From: Strix aluco
Taxonomy: Eukaryota; Chordata; Aves; Strigiformes; Strigidae
NCBI RefSeq assembly: GCF_031877795.1
Contig: NC_133946.1
Span: forward strand, 10,701,144-10,765,143
Direction of reading: 5' to 3'
DNA: 64,000 nt
Shown here: positions 32,340 to 44,045 of the stretch, in pieces
Layout of the letters: each line of letters starts with the position of its first letter
Position numbering within the stretch: position 1 is the stretch's first letter
The notes under the pieces: model-generated
The model's database searches: none
Seen by the model: the letters and a program-made list of their open reading frames with translations, nothing else
What the model was told of the DNA's origin: nothing
Made by a program: the position numbers and the translations under genes

Positions 32340-33722
32340 GAAGGATGATTCAGGAAATTACAGGCCTGTCAGCTTGATGTTGGTGCCCAGGAAGCTGATG
32401 GAGCAGGTCATCAGTAGCAGCTCATGAGTACGATCACATAACACATGCGGAACAACCAGATGGTCAGGCCCAGTCAGCATGGGTTTATGAAAGGCAGGTC
32501 CTGCTGACAAACCTGATCTCTTCTACGACAGGGCAACCTGCTTATTGGATGAGGGAAAGGCTGTGGATGTTGTTTACCTTGACTTCAGTAAGGACTTTGA
32601 CACCGTTTCCCACAGTATTCTCCTGGCAAAACTGACTGCTCGAGGCTTGGATGATCGCACACTTTGCTGGGTAAAAAACTGGCTGGATGGCTGGGCCCAA
32701 AGAGTTGTGGTGAACGGAGTTAAATCCGGTTGGTGGCCGGTCACAAGTGGTGTCCCCCAGGGCTTGGTTTTGGGGCCACTCCTGTTTAACATCTTTATTG
32801 ATGATCTAGACGAGGGGATCAAGTGCACCCTCAGTCAGTTTGCAGACAACACCCAGTTGGGTGGGAGTGTTGATGTGCTCGAGGGCAGGGAGGCTCTGCA
32901 GAGAGACCTGGACAGGCTGGAGCGATGGGCTGAGGGCAACTGGGGGAGTTTCACTAAGGCCAAATGCCGGGTTCTGCCCTTGGGCCACAACAACCCCCAG
33001 CAGCGCTACAGGCCTGGGGAGGAGTGGCTGGAGAGCTGCCAGTCAGAGAGGGACCTGGGGGGGTTGATTGCCAGCCGGCTGAACATGAGCCAGCAGTGTG
33101 CCCAGGTGGCCAAGAAGGCCAGTGGCATCCTGGCTTGTATCAGCAATAGCGTGGCCAGCAGGGACAGGGAAGGGATCTTACCCCTGTACTCGGCACTGGT
33201 GAGGCCGCCCCTCGATGACTGGGTTCAGTTTTGGGCCCCTCACTCCAAAAAGGCCATTGAATGACTCGAGCGTGTCCAGAGAAGGGCAACGGAGCTGGTG
33301 CAGGGTCTGGAGCACAGGTCTGATGGGGAGCGGCTGAGGGAACTGGGGGGGTTTAGTCTGGAGAAGAGGAGGCTGAGGGGAGACCTCATGGCCCTCTACA
33401 ACTCCCTGAAAGGAGGGTGCAGAGAGGGGGGATGAGTCTCTTGAACCAAGGAACAAGCGACAGGACAAGAGGGAATGGCCTCAAGCTGCGCCAGGGCAGG
33501 GTCAGACTGGCTCTTAGGAAGTATTTCTTTGCAGAAGGTGTTGTTGGGTGTTGGAATGGGCTGCCCAGGGCAGGGGGGGAGTCCCCATCCCTGGAGGGGT
33601 TGAAGAGTGGGGTTGACCCAGCGCTGAGGGATCTGGTGGAGTTGAGAACGGTCAGGGTGAGGTTCATGGTTGGACTGGGTGATCTTCAAGGGCTTTTCCA
33701 ACCCAGATGATTCTGGGATTCT
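32340..33722 (+). mobile_element. CR1 LINE, ~1.4 kb, RT domain to 3' end
   Basis: This is the longest CR1 in the window. Translation gives GNYRPVSLMLVPRKLMEQV, then [40 protein letters not shown] and [12 protein letters not shown], then the C-terminal RT region and the CR1 3'UTR ending in AACCCAGATGATTCTGGG. The RT active site reads FADN and other breaks are visible, so it is inactive. It is truncated at the 5' end. The last ~920 bases match the inverted copy at 25547-26469 almost exactly. Confidence 0.94.
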
Positions 33723-33882
33723 GAGAGCTCTGTGGAGATGAGCCGCAGGTGGGTGCGAGGGGCTGGGCGTGGGGCTGCAGGGAACCACCCAGCCTCCCAT
33801 TGGGAGACCTGCGGCTGCTGACCTTGGCCCAGGTGTAAAAGCCATCAGTGGGGGCTGCCCCTCCTCTTCCTTCTCCATCACA
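33723..33882 (+). promoter_or_regulatory. Putative promoter of the ZP3-like gene with two E-boxes
   Basis: Only 160 bases separate the CR1 3' end from the start codon. They hold two CAGGTG E-boxes (33746-33751 and 33830-33835) and a TATA-like TGTAAAA just after the second. E-boxes bound by FIGLA drive oocyte expression of mammalian ZP genes. That this applies here is inference. Confidence 0.5.
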
Positions 33883-36645
33883 ATGAAGGCTTTTGGGAGA
33901 AGGTGTTTTTTGCTCTTTCTTGCTGCTGCAGCCTGGGCACAGGATGCTCTGGGTAAGGGCCTGGCGGGGGGGGAGTTGTGCTGAGTCTGGCTGCCCTCCT
34001 TGGGGAGGGGGAACAGGCAGTGCCCCCCTGGGCTGGGCTGTGGGGTGCCTCTGCCCTGGGCATGGCTGTTTGCTGTGAGGTGGTGGGTGCAGGCAATGCC
34101 TGGCTGCCACTGGAGGGGGACTACGGCTGTAAATGTGGAAATAGGGGAACTTGAGGGGATATTTGTGCTGGGGGCTTGCCTGACTTGCTCCCCTGGGAGC
34201 AGGTAGCCAGGGGGTCCCTGGCAAGCTGGCTCAGTCCTCCCTCTCCTCACCTTGCCGCAGTCTCTGTTACATGTGGCCACACATGGCTTTCCGTGGGGGT
34301 GCCGGCCAGCCTCCTGGGGAGTCGTGTGGCCAGTGAGGAGCTGATGCTGGGATCTGGCTGTGGGGTGACCACTGCTGACAGGGACGGCTACCGGCTGGAG
34401 CACCCGCTTGTGGGCTGCGGGACCACCCTGGAGGTGAGGAGACAGGGGTGACCCATGTGTGCGGCACCCATGTGGGGGTGGGTGTAGGATGGAAGGGGAG
34501 GGACCATGTCTCACAGGGGAGGGCCAGTGTCAGGGTACCTGTGGCTGGGGAGGAATCCATGTGGGAGAGGTGTGGTGGGTCCTCCACAGCCACCCACCTC
34601 CCTGGGGTGCCTGTGCCATAGTTGTCAGTGCACCCATGTGCTGGATGAGCTGGCTCTTAGGAAGTATTTCTTTGCAGAAGGGGTTGTTGGGCGTTGGAAT
34701 GGGCTGCCCAGGGCAGGGGTGGAGTCCCCATCCCTGGAGGGGTTGAAGAGTGGGGTTGACCCAGCGCTGAGGGATCTGGTGGAGTTGAGAACGGTCAGGG
34801 TGAGGTTCATGGTTGGACTGGGTGATCTTCAAGGGCTTTTCCAACCCAGATGATTTTATGTCTGCTCATTCCCCCAGCTCCTCCCAGACAGGATCCACTA
34901 CAGCAATGTCCTCCACTACCGCCCTTTGGTTGGGGGGCCTGTGGCTCGTGCCAGACCCTTCTCCCTCCCTGTGGATTGTTACTACCCCAGGTAAGCGGGG
35001 AGCCCCGTGTCCCCACACTCCTGGGTGCGATCCGTGATGGGAACCCTCAGTGCTGGGCCCATCCTGGGCAGGGTGGGTGCTATGGAGGGGTGCCTGCCTG
35101 TGGGGGACATGGCAAGAAGGGGTGCCCTGCCTGCCCCTGGGAGCCTGTCACCCCACTTGAGGATGCTTTGTGGCGCAGGATGGGCAGTGTTTCATCCGGG
35201 GCCATCCAACCCACCTGGGTCCCCTTCAGCTCCACCGTCGCTCACCGGAGACGCGTGCGCTTCGCCCTGGATGTGTATGACAGTGAGTGGGGAACCCCCG
35301 GACTCCCTTGTTCCCCTGTGTGTGTGTGTTTGAGGGGTACACACACACAACACAAAACCCCCTCCTGCTTTCCAGGTACATGGTCCTCCCGCCTGCACCA
35401 GCCCACTTATTTCCTGGGGGAGCTGATCAACATCGAGGCATCCGTGAGCACCGAACCCCGCCTGCCCCTGAGGGTCTTTGTGGACGAGTGCGTGGCCAGC
35501 CCGAGCGCGGCGGCGTGGCTGAAGTACAAGGTCATCGCTGACAACGGGTGAGTGCTGCGGCTGGGCACGGAGTGCCCCCCAGATTGCTGATCTCCCTCCT
35601 CACCAGAACTCTGAGTTGGTCACAGTGCCTGTTTCACCCCGTTTTCCATCCCCATAGGTGTCTGTTGGATGGGCAGCTTGGTCGTTCCCGCTTCCTACCC
35701 CAGCGTGGGGACAGCTTCCTCCGCTTCCAACTGGACACCTTCCTCTTCCCAAATGCCTCCAATAACCAGGTCTGTGCCAGCGGCATCTGGAGGTGCGGGG
35801 AAGGGGTGGCTGGGGGTGGTTGTGGGCAAGCCACGGGGCAGCTCAGGTGGTGTGGCAGGAGGATGCTTGTCCCCGCAGATCTACCTGCGCTGTCACCTCA
35901 AGGCTGTGGCAGAGGGGGCTGGCAGCACCTCTGGCAAATCCTGCTCCTACGACCGCGTGGCAGCCGCCTGGCGCTCCGCGGATGGGGCCGACTGTTCATG
36001 CTGCGGCTCCCCAGATGGCTGCAGGGGCCGGCGGCGACGTCAGCTGACCGGTAGCAGAGGTAAGAAGACCCCCCCTGAGCCCATGGGGGAGATATAGGGA
36101 TCCATGAGCCCTACAGGGAGATGCTTGTGCCCAGTGGTACCTGATGGGCTTCTCCTTGCAGGGCTCCTGGGGGAAGCCAGCGTCCTCCTCGGTCCCCTGG
36201 GGCTGGTTTCAGCTCTGCCCAGCTCGTCCCCAGCCCCCACTGGGCTCCCCAAGGCACCAGAGCCCAGCACGGCACCGCCTCGTCGCCCCTCAGTCCCCAT
36301 GGTGCGGGAGGAGAAGAGGGACTTGGGTGAGTGTGAGCTGCCCCACGCTGCTGGGGGGTGGTTGGGGTGACCCTGCTGTCCCCCTCACCCCACTACCTCT
36401 CCCCCACAGGGCCAGCTGTCCCTGGCACCGTGCTGGCCATGGTGGCCATGTGCCTCACCCTCCTTGCTGTCAGCGTGGTCGGCTGCTACTGCTCGGTGCG
36501 GCGGTATCGGAGTGGGCACGGGGTGGGGGACCCTGAGACAGCCCCGGGGGAGCCCTGTGATGTGGCTATGGCCCCCACAGCAGCTGGTGGTGCCCAGGCC
36601 ACCCCTAGGAACCCCCCTGCTCCTGTAGACCCCGCTGTGGTCTGA
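33883..36645 (+). CDS. Zona pellucida sperm-binding protein 3-like, egg-coat glycoprotein
   Basis: It is a membrane-anchored precursor of a vitelline-membrane (egg-coat) filament protein. Nine exons, 33883-33952, 34261-34433, 34878-34990, 35179-35282, 35376-35547, 35658-35769, 35879-36059, 36162-36326 and 36410-36645, join in frame to 441 aa. It begins with a signal peptide (MKAFGRRCFLLFLAAAAWAQ). The ZP module runs from VSVTCGHTWLSV (ZP-N) through the conserved IQPTWVPFSSTV and FVDECVAS (ZP-C). A furin-type site GRRRRQ follows. A transmembrane segment (VLAMVAMCLTLLAVSVVG) and a short cytoplasmic tail end the protein. The exon plan and motifs are of the ZP3 type, but it sits beside the cobalamin gene and MS4A cluster, so it is probably a ZP3 paralog. 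The donor after exon 35658-35769 is GTCTGT, an unusual sequence. Confidence 0.9.
34650..34857 (+). mobile_element. CR1 LINE, short 3' fragment in intron 2 of the ZP3-like gene
   Basis: About 208 bases of CR1 3' end in the gene's sense. It ends about 20 bases before the first base of exon 34878-34990, so it lies against the splice acceptor. Confidence 0.9.
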
Positions 36646-36661
36646 GCCTCCTTCTTTTAGA

Positions 36662-36667
36662 AATAAA
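36662..36667 (+). terminator. Poly(A) signal AATAAA of the ZP3-like gene
   Basis: A canonical hexamer 17 bases after the stop codon, giving a very short 3'UTR. Short UTRs are common in egg-coat genes. Confidence 0.7.
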
Positions 36668-36689
36668 CGTGTAGCAGAAAGACTGTGCC

Positions 36690-38516
36690 AGGGCAGTGTG
36701 GAAGGGGGGGGTGGTCTCCAGGGGTGAGTGGGTGTGGGGTGTGACGTGTCCCCAGTACCTCTGTGTCCCCCAAAAGGGCCTGCTGACCTCTCTGGGGTGT
36801 TGTTGGACACCCCATACTGCCCACCATAGAGTGGGGAGCAGGGCTGGGCCACTGGCAAGTGTGGCTCCTGTGCTATATTTGGGGTGGGGTGGTGGTGAGG
36901 GTAGAGCACTGGTTCCCCCTCTGCCTTGGGGGATGGGTGAAAAACAGCCATTGCTGACATAGGGACACCAGTGTGGTGAGCCCCCTGCACAGCTGCAGCC
37001 CCCTCTCCCTGGGGATGCTCTGGTGGCTTTGCAGAAAATGGGGGTAAGGGCAGAGCTGGGGGGGGGGCAGGTTTGTAGCATCCCATGTGGAAGCTCGTGG
37101 GCACCTTGGTTCGTGCGGCTGCGTGGCCTTAAGCTGCTGGGGGGGAGATGGGCTGGTGGAGTCTTGCCACTCGGCCATGGAGGGTCTGGGGGGGGGTCCC
37201 TGGGCTTGGAGGGACGTGGCTCACAGAGCCCTCGTGCCACTTTCCCCCACGGTGAAGTGAGTTGTGCCAGTCCTCAGCTGCTGGTGCCCTGGGCCACTCA
37301 CGGCGTGGGCAGTGCCAGGCGCAGGATGATGGCGTGGAGGGCGGTATCGTGTGGCCCGCGGCGTACATCAGGCTTTAATTATTTATTGACTTTGTGGTTT
37401 GTTTGTTTTACCTCCCCCTACACGGAGTTCTTGGCTGGACACCCTGAAACCGTGGGTCAGCACCCTGGGTGCGAAGCCACTGCGGGGGAGCGAGTAGCTG
37501 GGCTTTGGGGGGTGGGGTGGGGGGACACGATGGTGACAGGACCTGCTTGGGGTTGTCACCTCCTGCAGCCGGGGAGCAGGGACCTTCCCAGCACAGCCGG
37601 GGACCAGCCTTGCCTGGGAAAAGGGGGTGCCAAGGAGCTCTGCTCCCCACAAATCCTACCCGGGGGCCAGCACACACACCGCCCCCCCGCACTGCTCTCC
37701 ACAGCCCCCAGCTCTGCAGCGAGGAGACGGTTCGTGCCTAATGGCCCTTGATGGATCTTTCTTCCAGGAACCCGCTGCAAAGAGCTTTTCTTTTTTTTTT
37801 TTTTTAATTCTTTCTGAGCTCCTGTAAACACGGCTTTGGGCTGGGGGCAGCTCTCAGCAGGGCTTAGCTCAGTCAGGAGGTGGGGAACACACACAGCACA
37901 CTGGGGGGGCTTTTTGGGGCAGTCTTGCTTCCCTTAGCACCCCACTTTCCTCCTCTCCCTTTTATCTGGCCCTGGGGATCCTGGGGGCTGGGATAGGAGC
38001 ATCTTTCCCTGGGGGGCGGGGGGCACGGTGCCCTGGACCCCTTCCTTGAAGGTGGTGTGGGGAGAGGGGCAACACTAAGCAGCTCCCCCCTGCCCCACGC
38101 AGCTGGGGTACCCCACTTTTCTCTCCACACGGGGGCTGCACCCACAGGTGGGTTGGTTTTGGGGGACTGCTTCTTCCCCTCATTACCCCCCCAATATTTC
38201 CCTTCTGCTGCTTCCCCTCCTTAAACACCGCCCCCCCCCCCCCATATTTCCTCTCTGCTTCTGTGTCCCGGGCAGGGCAGTGGGGGTTCATCCATGGATC
38301 TGGACGGGGGGGGTGTTCACCCCGTGGGTCTCGGGGCCACTCGTGGGTTGGGCGGTGGCCCCGGGGATGCTGCAGCTGCTGACATCAACCGCTCTGCGCC
38401 AATGAGCGCCCGGGAGGGGCGGGGGGGGGGGCGGCCCCGGCTGGGACCGGGCTGTTCCGGGGCCGGAGGGGGTGGCGGGGGGGTAGGGGGGTGTCCCGCT
38501 GCCCCCCGCTGCCTCT
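36690..38516. other. Spacer between the ZP3-like gene and MS4A copy 1
   Basis: No coding exon recognised. It includes a T-run at about 37789-37805, a C-run near 38228-38243 and G-rich sequence just upstream of the first MS4A gene, where its promoter and any non-coding exon should lie. Confidence 0.4.
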
Positions 38517-40519
38517 ATGCAGGGGATGGGGAGCCTGCGGCTGGGCAGCCGCGCCGTGATGTACACGGCTGAGACCCTGCCCAAGGGCAAGAACCGAGTG
38601 ATGGGGGTGAGTTTGGGGGAGGTAGGTGGTTTGGGGGGGGCTGGCACCCCTGAAAAATCCCCCCCCGCCCTATTCCTGAAGGTTTCTGCCCCTCCTGTTG
38701 CTCCCTGCTGCGGCTCCGGAGTGGTTCGGGGCCAGGAGCACCCCCATCCCCGGGGGGGTGGGTCTGTGTGTAGGGGGATTTGGGGGGGTGAATTGGTCCC
38801 ACTCTGGCCCTGTCACATCCTACAGACCATCCAGATCATGACCGGCTTCATGCACATCGGCTTCGGGATCGTCCTGACGACGCTCACCAACGTCTACACC
38901 TCCGTCTTCGTCATCGGCGAGATCCCCTTCCTGGGTGGCGTGTCTGTGCGTAGCGTGGGGCCGGGGGGGGATGTCCACGGGGGGAAAGAAATCCCCACTG
39001 GGGAAGGATGTCCGCGGGGAGAGAGACCCACTGGGGGCTCTGCTTTGGCAGCTTTCAACCTCAAGGAGCAACAAGGCACAAGGGGGGAATCTTGTGCCCC
39101 CCAAGAGCCATGGGGCTGTGCCCGTGGGCAGCCTGTTAGTGCTGGGTGGGTTGGGGGGGGCTCGGGGTGACCTGGGTGCCAGCTGACTGTGTCCTCCCCT
39201 TTCTCTCCTGGCGCAGTTCATCATCTCAGGCTGCCTCTCCATCGGGGCGGAGAAGAGCCCCACGGAGTGTGCGGTGAGTGTCCTCGGGGGTCCCCACAGC
39301 TTGCTGGAGCTGGGGGGGACAGGGGGGTGGGTGGGGAGCAGCTGACCCTGGGTGAAACCTGTGGGGGCAAAACCGTGTTTGAACTTGTGTCTGTAAACGA
39401 GCAACAGGAAGGAGGGAAGAAATAAAACCCCCCAAGGGCAGCCCGGGGTAGTGCTGCAAAGCTGGGGTAGTGGGTGTCCCCGTGGGTTTTGGGGTCCAAC
39501 GCCTGCCCCGAAGCCGTCCCCAAAGCCTCTCCGTGCCCGCAGGTGAAAGGCAGCCAGACCATGAATGTCATCAGCGCCATCTTCGCTTTGCTGGGCATCG
39601 TCGCCTTCATCGTAGACCTCAACCTGAACGGGCTCTACCGCTCCAGCTTCAACTACTACAGCTATCTCGTCTTGGTAAGTGGGGGCTCAGCTGGGCCCCC
39701 CCTCAGCCTCCACTTTCGGGTGCCTGGGGCTGGCTGAGCCTTCCCGGACAGGGATAAGCCTTTTGGGAACCTCCCCTGTCCCCTTTTACATCCCTTCATC
39801 CCCCCTGGATGCTGCCTGAGCCCTTCTGGGGGGGGGGGGGGGGGGGGGGCTTTGGGGTGCAGCCCTGTTGCTGTTGGGGAGTGGGGAGCCCATGACCAGC
39901 AGCACCCCGACTGCGGGCGCGGTGCCGTGTGCCTGACCTATTTTAGGCTGATACCTCGGGGGATGAGTCACACCCTGGAAGTGCCCATTTCTCTCCGCAA
40001 GCCGTAAAAGCGGCGAGACAGAGGGCTCTGAGCGTGACCTTGGCACTGCAGAGCCGGGGCTGAGGTGCTTTAGGATCGGTGGGAGACCCAGGAGGGGAAC
40101 CCCAAAATCCTCACCCTAAAATTCTCACCCTAGAAAGTGGGGTGGGGCCAAGAGTGGGTTTCTTCCTCCTGGGCGCTGCTGATGGGGTTTTTCCCCCATC
40201 CTGGAGCTCGCAGGGAACGGGATTTCCATCGTGCTGCTCATCTTCACCATCCTGGAGTTCTGCATCGCCGTGGCCACTGCTAATTTCTGGTGCCGGGCCA
40301 CTCGCCTCAGCTCCAATGAGGTAGGGCAGGGGGGTGAAGGGCAGTGGGGTCAAGCCCTGGCCGGACCCCCAGCACTTCCCCCCTGCTCCTGCTCTCCCCC
40401 AGGCCATGCTCATCGTGCCCAGTGCCACCCGGGTGGACCTGGCAGTGCCACTGACTGACCTCTCTAGGCCACCCAGCTACTCCGAGGTGATCTACGACCC
40501 CAAAGAACAGCCCAGTTAG
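38517..40519 (+). CDS. MS4A family tetraspan protein, copy 1
   Basis: MS4A proteins cross the membrane four times and act in signalling complexes or as receptors. Exons 38517-38606, 38826-38945, 39217-39273, 39543-39674, 40207-40320 and 40403-40519 all have phase-0 ends and give 209 aa. The N-terminal part ends KGKNRVMG, the usual lead into TM1 (TIQIMTGFMHIGFGIVLTTL). TM2 is FLGGVS-FIISGCLSIGAEK, TM3 is VISAIFALLGIVAFIVDL and TM4 is ISIVLLIFTILEFCIAVATA. The tail has PPSYSEVIYDP, a PPxY motif. It resembles MS4A4/8/12-type members, but I cannot assign an ortholog. The start could be the ATG at 38517 or the one nine bases later. Confidence 0.88.
39828..39849. repeat. G22 homopolymer, intron of MS4A copy 1
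   Basis: An uninterrupted run of 22 G residues, prone to length error in sequencing and in vivo. Confidence 0.9.
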
Positions 40520-41280
40520 AAGCGGAGTCGGGGCCAGGCCGGCTCCCCAGAGTAGCATCCGACTCCCACCTGCATGACAGACCTCCTCCCACCCCGGGAA
40601 AGCATGGCCCCCCCTCCCCGGGAGCACCCCGGCACCTCCGCCTCGCTGCACCGGGCATGGGTGGGCACAGGGGGTGGAGGAGAGAGGCTGGTGGGCACCT
40701 GGGGGTCACCCCGAGCTCTGTTACCCCCCCCCCCAGCTCTGTTATTCCCCCCCCCGCCCCCCCTCCTTCAGAAGAAGCAGCAGCTCTTGGGTTTCTTTGC
40801 AGCTGGCCACCCCCGAAGTCTAAAGTCTAGCGAGGCGCTGGCCCCGAGGACGTCGGTGCGGGGTCCTGCCTCCACGCTCCCGAAACCGTCCCCAGGGCTA
40901 CGACATCCTCCTCCTGCCGCGCTGCAGGCTGGGACACGCTGGTACCCCCTCCTGAAAGCCAGCAAACTGCCCCAATTTGCCCCCTCCCTGATTCATCTCC
41001 TGCCCCCGTGCTAGGTCTCAAAGACGGGCTCTTCGCATGCTGGCTTCTTTGGAGAAGGGGCTTCTCCGCGGGGTGGGGGGGAGCACCTTGGGGCTTCACG
41101 GGGTGTTTCTGCCTGTAAGTACCCAGTTGGATGCTGGGGTTCATTCATGGCAGGGTTCAGGACCTCCTTGAGGTCTGATGCCCACATAGCAGGCAGCTTC
41201 TAGGGACTGCGCCGGGAGCCGTGCGGGTAGCCAGAGCATCTACCTCGGCTCATACCCTGTTGGCTTTATTTTATCTTTGA

Positions 41281-41286
41281 AATAAA
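41281..41286 (+). terminator. Poly(A) signal AATAAA of MS4A copy 1
   Basis: The first clear hexamer after the stop at 40519. It implies a 3'UTR of about 780 bases. Confidence 0.6.
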
Positions 41287-41309
41287 TGCTCTATCTGGAC
41301 CTGCATCTC

Positions 41310-44045
41310 CTCATTTTGGGGATTTCTCAGCACCGGAGCTGCAAATTCCCCCCACGGAGCTGCTGTCTGGTGGGCAGGGGGCTCATCCTGCCCAGCTTCA
41401 GGGGTTTCCCTGCCCATCGCCTTCATCTGATCCCACTGGGGACGGTGACACAATGGTCCCCCCGGTACCTGCACCCCCCTAAGAAAATCTGCCGCCCTAA
41501 ATCCCCCCTCTTATATACACAGCAGCACTACTCACTCTATTTAGCGCCGCTGGAGCAGCGATGACGGTGAAAACAGCAGCTCCAGGTTCTTACACCAGCT
41601 GAGGAGCTGCCCCCGGGGCTGGGACTGCTCCTTGGGGTGACATGGGGACACTGGTGGCATTTATTACCTGTTCCCACGAACGTGGCTGGGTGATCCTGTG
41701 GGATGGGAATGGAGCTGAGAGACCTGCTGAGTGCTCCTAAACCTCATCTGTGCAGCAGTTCCACAAAAAACGCTCATCTTGGGGGGCAGGAATTGAGACT
41801 AAAGGGCTCTTGGCCCACTTCTAACCAGCAGAGGGGTTTGTCGGCTCCTGACGAGCTCGTTTCCCACTTCCATGCTTAAGCACCCAGCAGCAGCGGGGAT
41901 GCCTGAGAGCCTAAGGAGGAGTAAGGGTGCTGATGAGTGTCTGGCACTGGTGGAAGCCGTTTATTTAAGGAGCAGACCGAGCTCATGGCGAGCTTGGGAT
42001 GGAGGCAAGGAAGGAGAGCCCGGCGCTGATTTTCAGAGGGGTAGGAGCACCTTGGTGAGTTATCGATGCCCTAAGAGGGGGATCTCTGCCTGCACTTGCT
42101 CCCTGGGGCATCCCCCCCACGGTTTGGGGACAGGGTCTGCCCCCAGCCCTTGCCTCCAGCCCCAGGGTGTGCCTGTTTGAACCACCACTTGTAGTTTTGG
42201 GTTAAATATTTTCTTTCTTGTTTTTAACAGCCCGCCCCCTTGCCCTGACAATGCTCGCTGCTGCTCAGCCAAAGCCTCATGGATTATTCACTTGCTGTCA
42301 GTTATTTCTGTTCCTGGCTCTGAAAAAATAATGAGCCAGTTTGGTAGGAAAAACCCCAGAGATTGGGGGAGCGGGATGAACAGCCTCTCTCTGCTCATCC
42401 CGCGTTCACAGCCCCATTACAGCTCCAGCTCTTCACCTGTAGCTCCGGAGCCTCCTGTACCTCCTCTCCCAGCAGCTGGGGAGCGTCTCCAGCCCCGGGG
42501 GGGGCCACCACAACGTCCTGCTGACCCCCTCAACCAGGCTGGCAGGTCCTTCTGTCTTTGCCCAGCATGGTGGATCCCTCCTTGCTCATCCTCTGCCAGC
42601 ATCAGGTTCTTTTTTTTTTTTTCCCAGAGCATCCCACTGCCACATGCTGAGCTGGGTCGGGGCCAGCTTCTTGCTGCCAACTGCAAAATGCCCCTTTCTG
42701 TCAAATCAGGCATTAGCACAGTGATAACCCAGAGCCCCTCAATCTTTAAACCCAGATTATCTTTCCCTGGGCTTTCAAGGTTTTCTGTTGTTTTGCTGTG
42801 TTGAAGCGCAGCTTTCTCTGGAAAGGCAGGAATATATGTTTTAAGGCTCTAAGGAAACGTGTTTCTTTTCTATATGTGTATTTCTACACGTTTGCAGCCT
42901 TGAAACCTCCTGGGGAGGAGCGGATACCTCTCAGGGCTGGGGACAGCGGGTGACAGGGATCAGAGAGGGTCTGGGAGCTGGCAGGGTGATGGGGAGGGAC
43001 CCGCTTGGGGACACATGGTGCTGGTGATCAAAGGGCTGTAAAAAGGGTGGCGACGCAGGCAGGAGAAATGCTGGGGCAAAGGCCGGCAGTCGCTGTCCCA
43101 CGCTGGCAAACACGGGGCCTGCCAGGAGCTGGGTACCCCAAGGGACGGTACGGTGAGTGCCCCACGGCTGGGGGGTGAGGAGAGGCCGCACACCCCCCTT
43201 TTTTTTTGCCGTGGTGGTGGAGGGCTGGGGGGCTCGGTGTCTTGCAGCAACTCTTGTTTATGGTGTCTGCTGCAGCCATCCCCGAGGTGAAGGTGGGGAG
43301 TGCGGGACGAGCCCCTCTTGTCACAGGAAAGCGGGAGCCGGGGATGTTCCCCCAGGAGACCCCCCTGCCGGACCCCCACAGCGGGCACAGGGCTGACCTC
43401 CCGTGCGTACCTGCACCCTGCCCCACAGCGCTGGGAGATGCTCCCCTGCTGCTCCTGGGGGGTGGGCACGGGCTGAAGGACCACGGGGTTCCTCTGGGCA
43501 GCCCCCCTTAGAGGGAAAGGGCCCTTGGGGACACGCAGGGGACAAGGTGTGGGGTGCCAGCGACCTTGGGGGCATGTGAAATGCTGGTGATTTGGGGGAG
43601 TGGGGCTGCTTTACATCCCTGGGTAAAGCTGGGGAGCACCTGCACCCCAAACACCAGGTCTGGGTCCTGTGTCTTGGAAGGGTGCTGGAGCCCTGGAGGG
43701 GAGCTGGGAAAGGGCACGGAGGATGCCAGGGTGAGCTGAGTGGGTGAGGGGGTCTTCAGGGTGGAAAGGGGAGCTGGGAGAGTGTGTGGTGGCACGTGGT
43801 CCTCATGTGGTGTGTAGTAGCAAGCTGGCAGTGGGCTGAGCTGGGCTGCAGGAGGGGTGTCTGCACCCCCCGATGAGGGAAACGGGGAGACGTGGAGCTG
43901 AAAAGTGGCGGGGGGGGGACACACACAATCTGCTGAGGGGCACCGACGTGTTGCCCCGGTGCTGTGTGTGGGGGGGGATGGTGTGGCCAGGCCGGCCACG
44001 TGTGCTCTCCCTTTCAGTGCCTGGGATGCTGTAGCAGCGCTGGCG
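41310..44045. other. Spacer upstream of MS4A copy 2
   Basis: No coding exon recognised. It holds AT-richer unique sequence (about 42180-42900) and G-rich sequence further on. A non-coding first exon of MS4A copy 2 may lie here. Confidence 0.4.

Noticed and set aside
43272-43511. Possible N-terminal exon for MS4A copy 2 (MVSAAAIPEVKV start)
   Set aside because: The exon at 44046-44177 has a proper ATG, the KGELGVLG motif and the correct phase, so this upstream frame is not needed.
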